Assembly (NCBI GenBank): GCA_039969155.1
Contig: JBDVOJ010000032.1
Location: 1-64,000, forward strand
Length of the DNA: 64,000 bases
Reading direction: 5' to 3'
Origin: GCA-002733465 sp039969155
GTDB lineage: Bacteria > Pseudomonadota > Gammaproteobacteria > Enterobacterales > Kangiellaceae
The notes beneath the pieces were generated by a model. That model searched no databases and was not told where the DNA came from. It worked only from the letters and a program-made list of their open reading frames with translations. Both the position numbers and the translations under genes were made by a program. This document shows positions 28,996-37,108 of this stretch, piece after piece; position 1 is the first letter of the stretch, and each line of letters opens with the position of its first letter.

Positions 28996-30723
28996 ATGAA
29001 TAGCCCACTTCGAACATTGCTAATACTGTTTGCACTTTTTTGCGCCCATTCGGTTCAAGCCAACGAAAACAAGAAATTTACTCAATTAGTTGAGAGTCAT
29101 TGGAAGGTTGCTCAGCAAGAAAAAATCTTTTTCAGAACGGATCCCGACACCTTTCGAATGAATGGAACACTCCCTGAATTTAGTCCTGAATCAAGACAGC
29201 GTAGAGAGAAGTACAATCAGACTGTTTTGCAACAGTTAGATAAGATCGATCCTAGTCAACTGAATCGCGACAATCAGATCAATTATAAGCTGTTCAAATA
29301 TGAGCGAAAAGCTGAGGCCGAAAGCTATGCCCAGCCCACCCATTTGTTTCCGATCACCAGCTTGTTTGGATATCACACCTATTACGCCAATGCGCCAGGC
29401 AATATGTCGTTCTTAGAGCTAAACGATTATAAAAAATACCTCGTTAGCTTGGCTGATTTTCCTAAGTACAACCAGCAACAAATCGGACTTTTACAAGAAG
29501 CCGTTGATAAAGGGTTTGTGCATCATTGCGAGGCGATGAAAGGATACGAGAAATCTATTCAGCAACATATCGTTTCATCACCAGAACAGAGCCGTTTGTT
29601 TCAACCATTTAAGAGCATGCCTAAATTAGTCAGCGACTCTGAAAAGCAAAATATCATTGAGCAAGGGAAAAAACTGATCGCGCAACAAGTCATACCCGAG
29701 TTTCAAAGGTTTTACGATTTTTATACTAATGATTATATCCCAAATTGTCGAAAAGAAGCTGGGATCAGCAGTGTAAAAGGCGGAGCTGAGTACTATCAAT
29801 CTCAAATTAAATTTTTCACGACAACGGATATGACTCCCAAGGAGATTCACCAGTTGGGTCTCCAAGAGGTTGAACGTATTCAAAAAGAAATGATGAATAT
29901 CATCAAGCAAGTCGAATTCAAGGGAGATTTTAAGTCCTTCTTAAAGTATTTGAGAGATGAACCAAGGTTTTATGCCAAGTCGGAAAAAGAGCTTCTTGGT
30001 CATGTAGCGCTAATAGCAAAGAACGCGGAAGGGGAGTTGCCCAAGTTTTTTGGTTTGTAACCAAGAGGAACATACAAAATCAGACCTGGGGCTAGAGGGG
30101 CCTATTATGTCGCATCAACTGGTGACGGAAAGACCTCAGGCACCTACTTCATTGGAACAAATGACTTAAAAACACAGCCACTATACGCTTTAGAAGCGTT
30201 AACTTTTCATGAAGGCGTGCCAGGTCATCATTTGCAATCAGCAATTGCCTTAGAGTTAGATGTGCCCGAGTTTCGAAAGACCGTTTACCATGCGGCGTAT
30301 GGCGAAGGCTGGGGACTTTATTCAGAAAGACTAGGCATTGAAATGGGCTTTTATCAAGACCCTTATAGCGATTTTGGTCGGTTAACTTATGAGGCTTTCC
30401 GTGCGATTCGTTTGGTCGTAGATACAGGAATGCATGCATTTGGCTGGAGTCGTGAAAAGGCAATTCAATACATGTTGGATAACACAGGCCTTGGACAAAA
30501 AGCCGTTGAAGCTCAAATTGATCGCTATATTACTTGGCCAGCTCAAGCATTGTCTTATAAGATAGGCGAGCTAAAGATTAGAGCGATTAGAAAAAAAGCC
30601 GAGACTATTTTGGGTAATAAATTTGATGTGCGAGCGTTTCACGATACCGTGATTGGAAATGGGTCGGTTCCTATTGCAGTGTTGGAAGAGTTAGTTGATG
30701 AGTGGGTTGAGAATCAAAAGTAG
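28996..30723 (+). pseudogene. DUF885 metallopeptidase gene interrupted by an in-frame stop
   Basis: The frame reads as one 576-codon exported DUF885 protein, except for TAA at 30058-30060. The first part (354 aa, signal peptide MNSPLRTLLILFALFCAHS) ends ELPKFFGL. The same frame then continues PRGTYKIRPGARGAYYV and runs through the zinc motif FHEGVPGHHLQ, AYGEGWGLYSERLG and the normal C-terminus. In relatives the broken point reads like LPR, so TTA or CTA to TAA is likely. The stretch between TYKIRP and GAYYV also looks several residues short compared with the family. The zinc site lies after the stop, so the product as read is inactive unless the stop is read through or is a sequencing error. 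Confidence 0.8.
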
Positions 30724-30828
30724 AGTTTTGGGAGCTGGGATAAAAGCGTTTCTGGTTGCTAGTCACTAGTTGCTAGATAAAAGATAAAAGATAAAAAATA
30801 AAAAATAAGACAAAAGATTTAGAAGAGT

Positions 30829-31404
30829 ATGTCTCACAATACTATTGACCAAAACAAAGAACGCCAAATCTTAAGTCACTATGATGAGATTTGGCTATTT
30901 GGTTACGGCTCCTTAATCTACAAAGTCGACTTTCCGATTCTTAATAGCCAGCCTGCATCAATCAAAGGTTGGAAGCGTCGTTTTTGGCAAGGGAGTCATG
31001 ATCATAGAGGGACGCCAGAAAAGCCTGGAAGAGTGGCGACCTTAATTGAAGCTGCTGGTGAGCAGTGTTTTGGCATGGCTTACCAAGTCACGGAAGAAGA
31101 GTTTGAGCATCTCGATCATCGCGAAAAAAATGGCTATTTACGCTTTGAGGTTGACATTAATTTTACTGATTCCAATCCCTCACAATCAAAAAAGGGGCTG
31201 GTCTACATTGCACCCACTGACAATGAAGCGTTTCTAGGGGCTGCGTCGGATTTAGAAATCGCTCAACATATCAGTCAGTCGACTGGTCCAAGTGGGGATA
31301 ATTCAGAATATGTTTATTTACTGGCAAAGGCATTGAGAGCACTGGGGGTTGATGACCCTCATTTGTATTCGATTGAGGGCTATCTTAGGCAGCTGGAAAA
31401 ATAA
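30829..31404 (+). CDS. ChaC-like gamma-glutamylcyclotransferase
   Basis: A 191-residue cytoplasmic enzyme that breaks glutathione (or gamma-glutamyl peptides) into 5-oxoproline and the remaining peptide. Family marks: WLFGYGSLIYKVDFP at the N-terminus (the GYGSL glycine loop), IKGWKRRFWQGSHDHRGTP, and LDHREKNGYLRFEV holding the catalytic glutamate. The start lies after a purine-rich run of AAAAGATA-type tandem repeats (30775-30820) ending GAAGAGT. It is monocistronic. Confidence 0.88.
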   Translation: MSHNTIDQNKERQILSHYDEIWLFGYGSLIYKVDFPILNSQPASIKGWKRRFWQGSHDHRGTPEKPGRVATLIEAAGEQCFGMAYQVTEEEFEHLDHREKNGYLRFEVDINFTDSNPSQSKKGLVYIAPTDNEAFLGAASDLEIAQHISQSTGPSGDNSEYVYLLAKALRALGVDDPHLYSIEGYLRQLEK

Positions 31405-31457
31405 ATTTCTGTAGAAAACTTAGTTCGTATAGAACTAATTCATGCAAAGGAACGACT

Positions 31458-31702
31458 ATGGAATATGATTACGACGAAGGACTCGATAGTTCAAAAAAAC
31501 GGCTAAGTGCCATCGATGCAAATTAACCTATGATGAGAACTTATCTATCTGTCCAAAATGCAATGACCTCTCAGATCAGGAAGCTAGTAACCTCAAGGAA
31601 CACTTCTATTCAGACGTTCAGCATCGTAATAGAACTTTACGGATTCCTTTTTTCGTTGGAGCAATAGTATGCTTTTGTTTGATTCTATTTTCATTAATTT
31701 AG
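31458..31702 (+). pseudogene. Frameshifted small zinc-ribbon/membrane protein gene
   Basis: An ATG after AAAGGAACGACT opens MEYDYDEGLDSSKKRLSAID, then hits TAA at 31524. If the TT at 31523-31524 were TTT, the frame would continue LTYDENLSICPKCNDLSDQE and finish in a clear membrane helix (IPFFVGAIVCFCLILFSLI) and TAG. That would give an about 81-residue protein with one CxxC and a C-terminal TM. The reading on both sides is coherent, so one lost T is the simplest explanation: a real mutation or a homopolymer error. I do not recognise the family. Confidence 0.6.
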
Positions 31703-31854
31703 TACTATGATGCTAGCCAGAAACAGGGTTTTTTAGGGGGGGAAGAATAATATATTTCGAAAGTTCTTTAACCCTATAAGTTTAAATAACGTCTAATAAA
31801 GAATCAGAGTAGTTTAATATTGAACCATAACGATTTTTTAATAAAGGAGTATTA

Positions 31855-32649
31855 ATGAAACGTATTTCGCTCAGAGGTTTTGGACTAATAGGAATTGTCA
31901 TTTTTCTGCCGCTTTTCTTATTCACTTTTACCGATCCTCAACTCATAGAAACCTCTGCCAAGTCGTTTGTAGAATGGAAGTTGAATGAACAAACGTCTGA
32001 GAAGATCGATTCAGTCAAATTGCCTGAAGAAAATCGATTTGAAACATTGCTTGGCAATAAGGCCAAGGAACTAAGAAAGGAAGCAGAGGTTAGACTCACG
32101 AAGTTAAAGCAACAGCTTAAGAATGATGCCCCAAGTATTCTTGCCGCTCAAATTGCTAAAATGCGAAATTTAGATTGCGAGTGCCGAAAGAAATGGCAAA
32201 GTAAGTTGCGCAAATCAATGGAGCTGGAAGTTTTATCTTTGGAGAAAACCCGGTCAAGATTAGCGGATTTCGGACAAATGAAGTATATGCAAATAGTCGA
32301 AAAGCTGACGTTGGATGTTCGAATATTTTTGGGTACCAATGCGGTAATATTTATTTTTCTCTTACTAGTGTCATTTCTCAAACCGCAGGCTATACGTCAT
32401 CTGTTTTTACCTGGGATTTTAATGGTGATTTCTACGATAATTTGTTCGTACTTCTATATATTTGAACAGAACTGGTTTTATACCATTATTTACAATGATT
32501 ATACCGGCTTAGGATACTTGGCTTATCTGTTGGTGGTATTTGCCATACTCTGTGATATAGCCTTTAACAAAGCTAGAATTACCACTGAAATACTGAATGC
32601 CATCGCGAATGCTATCGGCGGTACTATATCGAGTTTTTCTCCGTGTTGA
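31855..32649 (+). CDS. Hypothetical membrane protein with coiled-coil loop
   Basis: 264 residues. An N-terminal TM helix (about 9-27) is followed by a long charged, helical, probably periplasmic region (about 30-150) that includes a CEC motif. Three further TM helices (about 158-178, 186-205, 218-240) precede a short hydrophobic tail. AAAGGAG precedes the ATG. No family recognised. It lies between a broken small membrane gene and a lipoprotein gene in what looks like a lineage-specific stretch. Confidence 0.65.
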   Translation: MKRISLRGFGLIGIVIFLPLFLFTFTDPQLIETSAKSFVEWKLNEQTSEKIDSVKLPEENRFETLLGNKAKELRKEAEVRLTKLKQQLKNDAPSILAAQIAKMRNLDCECRKKWQSKLRKSMELEVLSLEKTRSRLADFGQMKYMQIVEKLTLDVRIFLGTNAVIFIFLLLVSFLKPQAIRHLFLPGILMVISTIICSYFYIFEQNWFYTIIYNDYTGLGYLAYLLVVFAILCDIAFNKARITTEILNAIANAIGGTISSFSPC

Positions 32650-32732
32650 TAATGGATAAGTGGGAATAGTGTTCGACCTGATTAAGTGTACGACAATCTG
32701 ATATTGTCCTTTGGACCCTGGAGCTACAGTAA

Positions 32733-33107
32733 ATGAGAATTAAAATGAAAAGAATACTTATAGCGACAGTTTTAGCTAATTCACTGCTTGGCTGCCAAGG
32801 TTCTGTGAATAATCGTATTGGCTACGACTGGACTAAGAATAGCGAATACAAAGCTTCTTGTGTTAGGCAAGAATTGTCCAAAATTACAAACCTGAATGAC
32901 TTGAACTCTTTGGATAATGGGTTCTCTTTCACTATTGCTCGATATACAGGACGACTGACAAATAGAGAAGCGACTCGTTCCAGAAGTGCGTATTATCTAG
33001 ATTTAGATGGTATGTTTTTGGGGGAGAGTTATAAAATCTTTATTCAAAATGCAGAAAGTATAAAGAAAGAAATCATTACAGCCCTAGAGAGGAACTGCAG
33101 TGACTAA
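32733..33107 (+). CDS. Small lipoprotein
   Basis: 124 residues with a short hydrophobic leader and lipobox LLGC, so it should be lipidated at the Cys near residue 21. The mature part is a small mixed domain with two or three further cysteines (ASCVRQEL, ERNCSD). GGAG lies 9 bases before the ATG at 32733; a second ATG at 32745 (MKRILI) would also give a good signal. Function unknown. Confidence 0.65.
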   Translation: MRIKMKRILIATVLANSLLGCQGSVNNRIGYDWTKNSEYKASCVRQELSKITNLNDLNSLDNGFSFTIARYTGRLTNREATRSRSAYYLDLDGMFLGESYKIFIQNAESIKKEIITALERNCSD

Positions 33108-33171
33108 GCTAGCTTTTTTAGAGGCTATTTCCGAAAAAGTTCAACCCAATAGACTAAAAGCCTATTACCTA

Positions 33172-35043
33172 TTAATCAATAATCTTCTCCTGCCTAAAAA
33201 AAGCAGTGAATAAGTCACAAATCTTATCAATATCCACATTCGGCGCTACTGCCACTCTAACAATATAATCTTTGTCTGCTTCTTTAGTCGTTCCTTGAGT
33301 TGAGGTTGCCGGAATGGTCCAATAGGTGCCTTTCAATTGACCATAGCTGACGCAATACTTACAGTCATTTGGGTGTTGCGTGATCATGTAATTGATCAAT
33401 TTTAAATTGAGGTCTCTTTTATACTCCTCACGCTCAGCAGCTGTATTTCCAACGGTTGGTAAGTCTAAAGAAAATACTGAAGGGGTAAAGCCCTGTTTTG
33501 CAAGTTCACTGGAAACAAAATTGATCTTAGATTCAGGCAACGTTTTTTGAATATGATTCACAAATGTGACGGTATTTTCATAAGCTTTTGCTATACGAGC
33601 TGGCATGGAAGGCATGTTTTCAGCCAAGGTATTTAGCTGATGATTGACTGCACGATTATCCGATAACTCAAGATGGCTCTCTATCAGCTTTTGAATTTTT
33701 TCAGCTCGTTGGTTAGCTGCGCAATAACCTGCAATACAACGTCCACCACTCGGAAACTTAGATCCGCTTGAGAACGAGATTACTTTGACCCCAGCTAGGG
33801 TGCTTTCATCGTGAAGAAGCTTTACATTAGGACAAAAAGTTTGGTCAACCATAAAGGTCGGAGCGACAGCGGCTTTATCGTCCTGTGTTAATCGATGTTT
33901 AGATAATACTTCGCCTAAGTCTTGCATATCAGGTACTTCGACACGTGGGTTAGTCGGAATTTCGGCTAACACCAGCGGCACACCATCAAGCTCTGCAACC
34001 TGCTGTAAGGCTGTTTCTAGACTTGCGACTAACTCTTGGCCACCATCCACTAGTAAATCAATAATACCTGCCGAGGGAACCAGTTCTGCAACGCGGCGTG
34101 CTTGATCATTGGTGCCGCCATAACAATTAGGTGGCAATATAATCTTTAGAGGTTTACCAGGATGATTGACTAACGCATTTTCAACTAAACCCATCATAAT
34201 GGCATATTGAATAGAGAGCCCGCTGGAAGCAATTAATGGTGATAGTTGGGTACCGGTATTTTCTTTAATACTGGCCTTTATTTTTTGCATTGCTCCCGGC
34301 ATCAGGCTTTCAGCTTCAGTTTGCTCCTGCTTTACAATTTCTCGCAGCAGGCTAAGTGCGTTAGGAGGTGTCATCGCTATCGACTCACGGCGCCTTACAT
34401 GTTGAACGCCTTTGACTAAGTCTTCAACCGCTGATTCATCCGTTGAGTTGTGAATTACAATAGCACTGCCGAATTGGGAATGTAAGTTGATACTCGCGTC
34501 TATAGAGTCATTAATGGTGATGGCGGAATCAAATGGTAAATCAGCGACTAACAAGTTGGTATTGTTTGGTTGTCGTGCGATCTCTGCGATTTCGTTTACT
34601 AATACCATATCAAAATCATACCCATAGATACTCTCTAGGCGCTCAAGATCACGCAGAGGTGAATCCTTGGTCAGGTAATAAATAGTCGTTTGCTTGCCAG
34701 CGAGCTTATTCATTCTCAAGATAGCTAGAATAGGCATCAGTTTGGAGGAAAATGTAATCACTTGGTCAGCACCAACTTGATTGATCTCCGCTAACAGCCA
34801 CTCCAAGACGCTAGAAAGCTGGTGGCCTAAGCGAATATAGTCGTAGGCGGTTGGGAGCTCTGACAATTCGCTTGAAGAGGTAATTGATTCTAGCGAGAGT
34901 GCTTGTAATTGTTCTAGAAACTGAGACTTAGCTTTTGATTCGTCATAAATGTCTAGTCTGTGAGTAGTAAGCTCTAGCCAATCTGATGGCAGGTGATCGA
35001 GCAAATTGTTTATCGCTTTAAAGCTCTGCTGAGATGAAGTCAT
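33172..35043 (-). CDS. PLP-dependent Cys/Met-metabolism-type enzyme, long form
   Basis: 623 residues. The C-terminal about 350 residues look like the Cys/Met metabolism aminotransferase-fold family (cystathionine gamma-synthase-like). The PLP lysine lies in SFSSGSKFPSGGRCIAGYCA (about residue 428), and the upstream VDQTFCPN holds the conserved Asp-x-Thr. The N-terminal about 230 residues (DWLELTTHRLDIYDESKAKS onward) are an extra domain. The chain is much longer than standard gamma-synthases (about 390 aa). It matches the long 'PLP-dependent transferase' proteins of marine bacteria, whose substrate is not established. Monocistronic. Confidence 0.78.
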   Translation of the reverse strand: MTSSQQSFKAINNLLDHLPSDWLELTTHRLDIYDESKAKSQFLEQLQALSLESITSSSELSELPTAYDYIRLGHQLSSVLEWLLAEINQVGADQVITFSSKLMPILAILRMNKLAGKQTTIYYLTKDSPLRDLERLESIYGYDFDMVLVNEIAEIARQPNNTNLLVADLPFDSAITINDSIDASINLHSQFGSAIVIHNSTDESAVEDLVKGVQHVRRRESIAMTPPNALSLLREIVKQEQTEAESLMPGAMQKIKASIKENTGTQLSPLIASSGLSIQYAIMMGLVENALVNHPGKPLKIILPPNCYGGTNDQARRVAELVPSAGIIDLLVDGGQELVASLETALQQVAELDGVPLVLAEIPTNPRVEVPDMQDLGEVLSKHRLTQDDKAAVAPTFMVDQTFCPNVKLLHDESTLAGVKVISFSSGSKFPSGGRCIAGYCAANQRAEKIQKLIESHLELSDNRAVNHQLNTLAENMPSMPARIAKAYENTVTFVNHIQKTLPESKINFVSSELAKQGFTPSVFSLDLPTVGNTAAEREEYKRDLNLKLINYMITQHPNDCKYCVSYGQLKGTYWTIPATSTQGTTKEADKDYIVRVAVAPNVDIDKICDLFTAFFRQEKIID

Positions 35044-35255
35044 CTCTATACCTCAAAATATGAATGTTTCTAATGGTTTATACGAAAAGATCATGGACTT
35101 GTTTTAATCGCAAATCAAGCACAGATGACTCTATATGGGGACGTTTCGTTACAAACTCAAACCAAAGCAAGCTGTGATTTCCATATCATATCTAAGGACA
35201 CTTACTTCCAAAGGGTATTTAGCGAAGCTTGCATAATTCGTCTTCTGAAATTAGA

Positions 35256-35420
35256 ATGTGCCTGAAATTAATTAATGGTACCAAAAAATTGTTCAATAAC
35301 TCGACTAAACAACAGCGCATTTGTCTGCAAACAGAGAGTCTCTCTGTTGGGGGAGTTGTGCCGATCTATTCTTGTGAAAATAACAAGAACAGTTTGAGTA
35401 TAGGTAGCCATTTATTGTAG
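35256..35420 (+). CDS. Candidate leader peptide, unit A
   Basis: A 54-codon frame starting MCLKLINGTKK and ending SLSIGSHLL. It is followed at once by a strong hairpin, then by a terminator. Its order and its ending (S-x-I-G-x-H) resemble the 43-codon frame of unit B (35992-36123, ending SKIGKHHSILN). Ribosome-binding sequence is poor. Whether it is translated is unknown; the reason for listing it is the paired architecture. Confidence 0.35.
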   Translation: MCLKLINGTKKLFNNSTKQQRICLQTESLSVGGVVPIYSCENNKNSLSIGSHLL

Positions 35421-35422
35421 AA

Positions 35423-35532
35423 ACACTTCCAACTTTGGAAGTGTAAGCTTCTAAAGTTTAAAATTAATAGATTGTTCTAAACAATCTAAATTATTTAAAA
35501 CGCCGGAAGCTGAAAAGCACCGGCGTTTTTTT
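35423..35532 (+). promoter_or_regulatory. Unit A: alternative hairpins and terminator after the leader ORF
   Basis: ACACTTCC (35423) pairs with GGAAGTGT (35437). The same GAAG can instead pair with CTTC at 35448, so two hairpins exclude each other. A third stem TAGATTGT/ACAATCTA follows. It ends with a strong intrinsic terminator (AAAACGCCGG ... CCGGCG plus a T7 run, 35497-35532). This layout is that of a transcription attenuator. No gene follows before unit B, so unit A may be a duplicate relic. Confidence 0.5.
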
Positions 35533-35690
35533 ATGTCCAAGGATGGGCGGGCAGTTTTTTGTTCCAGACAAAAACTGCACTTCCTACATCCATGTAGGTC
35601 GTATTCAGAAAATGCAGGAGCAGTTTTCTGTTATGTCCAAGGATGGACGGTATTCAGAAAATGCAGGAGCAGTTTTCTGTTATGTCTAGG
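35533..35690. repeat. Palindromic repeat cluster with a 49-bp tandem duplication
   Basis: Contains GCAG-T-rich/AAAAACTGC and CCTACAT-cc-ATGTAGG hairpins. The unit starting GTATTCAGAAAATGCAGGAG is then repeated at 35601 and 35650. The same family, with compensatory base changes, interrupts the tRNA gene at 36811-36935, and a related GTCCATGGATGG form lies at 36224-36280. Confidence 0.75.
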
Positions 35691-35902
35691 GATTAAAGAA
35701 TTTACAAAAATTAAAAACAACAAAGTAATTTAAGGAAAAAATTTGACGAAAAAATATCGAATATTAAGGTAGCTAGTTTGGAATTGAATGGGTCTGTTTC
35801 AAATAATATTAAAGGAATTCACTGAATATTAGGTGAAGGGTTAGACTCAATTTGAATTTCAGTAACCTATTGAAAAATATATAAAATAATTAGAGAATAG
35901 TG

Positions 35903-35930
35903 TTGACAGAGTGGCGTTTGAAAGTATTTA
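35903..35930 (+). promoter_or_regulatory. Sigma-70 promoter for leader B and the tRNA array
   Basis: A consensus -35 box TTGACA (35903-35908) is followed after 16 bases by TATTTA. It is the strongest-looking -35 element in the region and lies about 60 bases before the leader ORF of unit B. A transcript from here would run through the attenuator toward the tRNA genes. Confidence 0.5.
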
Positions 35931-35991
35931 ATACTCGGCATATCAGAAACACTAATTAATAAACAAAAACTTGAGAAGAGAAATTAAAGCA

Positions 35992-36123
35992 ATGAATTAT
36001 CAAATAGAGACACTAATTAAAGACGGAAGAGAGCAACAGTTCTCTCGCCAGTCTGTGCTCTGTTTATTGAGTAGTCCATTAAGCGGATCAAAGATAGGTA
36101 AACATCATTCAATATTAAATTAA
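35992..36123 (+). CDS. Candidate leader peptide, unit B
   Basis: A 43-residue frame (MNYQIETLIKDGREQQFS ... SKIGKHHSILN) preceded by GAGAAGAGAAA. It is bracketed by a good promoter and by a hairpin/terminator block. Shared features with unit A are L-I-x-x-G near the start, a Cys-Leu in the middle and the S-x-I-G-x-H ending. It does not match any family I know. It could be a regulatory leader or a small peptide gene in its own right. Confidence 0.4.
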   Translation: MNYQIETLIKDGREQQFSRQSVLCLLSSPLSGSKIGKHHSILN

Positions 36124-36125
36124 CT

Positions 36126-36222
36126 CGCTTCCTTATTTGGAAGCGCAGGCTTCCGGATAAGAAGAATTCAATTCATACCTGCATTCTTTAAAGCCGCAAG
36201 CCTAAAAACTTGCGGTTTTTTT
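36126..36222 (+). promoter_or_regulatory. Unit B: alternative hairpins and terminator ahead of the tRNA array
   Basis: CGCTTCC (36126) pairs with GGAAGCG (36139). Alternatively GGAAGC (36139) pairs with GCTTCC (36149) in a tight 4-base-loop hairpin. A terminator follows (GCCGCAAG ... CTTGCGG plus T7, 36193-36222). The first stem is the same as in unit A but with A-T replaced by G-C, a compensatory change that supports a real RNA structure. Confidence 0.55.
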
Positions 36223-36320
36223 ATGTCCATGGATGGACGGTATTCCGCAAGGAGCCATGGATGGCGGTGCGGTATTTTCGAACAATCAAATCTGCAAGAA
36301 AAATATTAGTCATTATTGGT

Positions 36321-36396
36321 GTGGCCATAGCTTAGTTGGTAAAGCTTCGAGTTGTGATCTCGAAAGACATCGGTTCGAACCCGATTGGTCACCCCA
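36321..36396 (+). tRNA. tRNA-His (GTG), no encoded G-1
   Basis: A full 76-nt cloverleaf: acceptor GTGGCCA/TGGTCAC, D-stem GCTT/AAGC, anticodon stem TCGAG/CTCGA around loop TTGTGAT, T-arm ATCGG-TTCGAAC-CCGAT, C73 and CCA. The base before G1 is T (36320), so the usual G-1 of tRNA-His is not encoded. It is the first gene of the tRNA array. Confidence 0.92.
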
Positions 36397-36641
36397 ATGA
36401 TGATTAGAAAAAAGGCGACTTGCATCTCGAATGAGCGGACTGTTTCTTAATTGGTACTGGAAATCATTAGTGTTGAACAAGGGCTCGAGGTGCGCCAATT
36501 TAGCTCAATAAATTTTTTACTTGATAGTTACGAATAAGCTTCTCTTGAGTTTTTATGCCCGAATAGTAGGCGACGTTCTTTAACAAATTGGTTTTCGCAA
36601 AAATACGAGCAGTCTGTACGATGCTTGTAAGTTTTATAAAA
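36397..36641. other. Spacer with possible tRNA debris
   Basis: 245 bases between the first two tRNA genes. A stretch from about 36410 (GGCGACTTGCATCTC) to about 36497 (GTGCGCC) has complementary ends and a tRNA-like D region, but no convincing cloverleaf. GCGCCAATTTAGCTCAATAA (36492-36511) is also tRNA-reminiscent. I call neither a tRNA. No protein gene is supported here. Confidence 0.4.
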
Positions 36642-36724
36642 GGATGGCAGGAGATGTGGATCTCAATCGGATTGTAACCCCGAGGCTTCTGGCATACCTG
36701 GTTCGACTCCAGGGTCATCCACCA
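36642..36724 (+). tRNA. tRNA-Tyr-like (GTA), class II variable region
   Basis: 83 nt. Acceptor GGATGGC/GTCATCC with ACCA; D-stem GAGA/TCTC; anticodon stem TCGGA/CCCGA (one A-C mismatch) around TTGTAAC, which places GTA as anticodon. The 13-nt variable region is as in bacterial tRNA-Tyr, and the T-arm is CCTGG-TTCGACT-CCAGG. Shifting the loop by one base would read TGT (Thr) but breaks the stem. The body is unlike standard gammaproteobacterial tRNA-Tyr. Confidence 0.75.
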
Positions 36725-36726
36725 AA

Positions 36727-36801
36727 GCAGGTGTAGTGTTAACGGCAGCACGTTTGGCTTCCAACCAAAAAGTTCGAGTTCGAATCTCGAGATCTGCTCC
36801 A
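36727..36801 (+). tRNA. tRNA-Gly (TCC)
   Basis: 75 nt. Acceptor GCAGGTG/GATCTGC (one G-G mismatch at 7-66), D-stem GTGT/GCAC, anticodon stem TTTGG/CCAAA around CTTCCAA, T-arm TCGAG-TTCGAAT-CTCGA, T73 and CCA. T73 is usual for bacterial tRNA-Gly. Only two bases separate it from the preceding tRNA, so they must share a precursor. Confidence 0.9.
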
Positions 36802-36810
36802 AATTTTTAA

Positions 36811-36935
36811 AGCAATGTAGCTCAGCGGGTAGAGGCAGGTATTTGCTCCTGCAATACCTGCACTTCCGACATCCATGTCGGTCGCGCGACTTCACACGGG
36901 GGCGAGCACTAGTTCGAATCCAGTCATTGCTACCA
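36811..36935 (+). tRNA. tRNA gene interrupted by a palindromic repeat (Val-like pseudo-tRNA)
   Basis: The ends form a perfect acceptor stem, AGCAATG/CATTGCT plus ACCA. The D region TAGCTCAGCGGGTAGAG and a T-arm (ACTAG-TTCGAAT-CCAGT, one mismatch) are intact. Between D-stem and anticodon arm lies an about 50-bp insertion (36835-36884) made of two hairpins, GCAGGTATT/AATACCTGC and CCGACAT/ATGTCGG. It belongs to the repeat family at 35533-35690. Removing it restores the D-stem GAGC and leaves TTCACAC, suggesting anticodon CAC (Val), but the anticodon stem no longer pairs. Probably non-functional. Confidence 0.7.
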
Positions 36936-36942
36936 AATTTAT

Positions 36943-37099
36943 CTGGGATTAGCTCAGCCTGGTCAGAGTCCTCCGCTTGGATTGGAGATGTCGAAGGTTC
37001 AACGAGCATCGTAGGAACGATGCCGAACATCGGAAGAATGACGATGGCACTTTAGTGTGAAGACCATGGACGGTCTGAGTAATCCTTCATCCCAGACCA
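36943..37099 (+). tRNA. tRNA-Pro (TGG) with an about 80-nt insertion in the T-loop
   Basis: Acceptor CTGGGAT/ATCCCAG plus ACCA, D-stem GCTC/GAGT, anticodon stem CTCCG/TGGAG around CTTGGAT and T-stem GAAGG/CCTTC are all intact. The T-loop, normally 7 nt, holds an insertion at about 37001-37080. It contains hairpins GCATCGT/ACGATGC, CACT/AGTG and AGACC/GGTCT. The insertion is not the repeat found in the preceding tRNA. Confidence 0.75.
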
Positions 37100-37108
37100 A
37101 ATAGTTCA

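Noticed and set aside
36410..36497. An additional Leu-like tRNA between tRNA-His and tRNA-Tyr
   Set aside because: Only four acceptor pairs and no convincing T-arm or anticodon arm could be drawn.
36500..37030. A 176-codon minus-strand frame across the tRNA array
   Set aside because: It is antisense to well-formed tRNA genes, has no ribosome site and a low-complexity composition; the tRNA folds explain the sequence.
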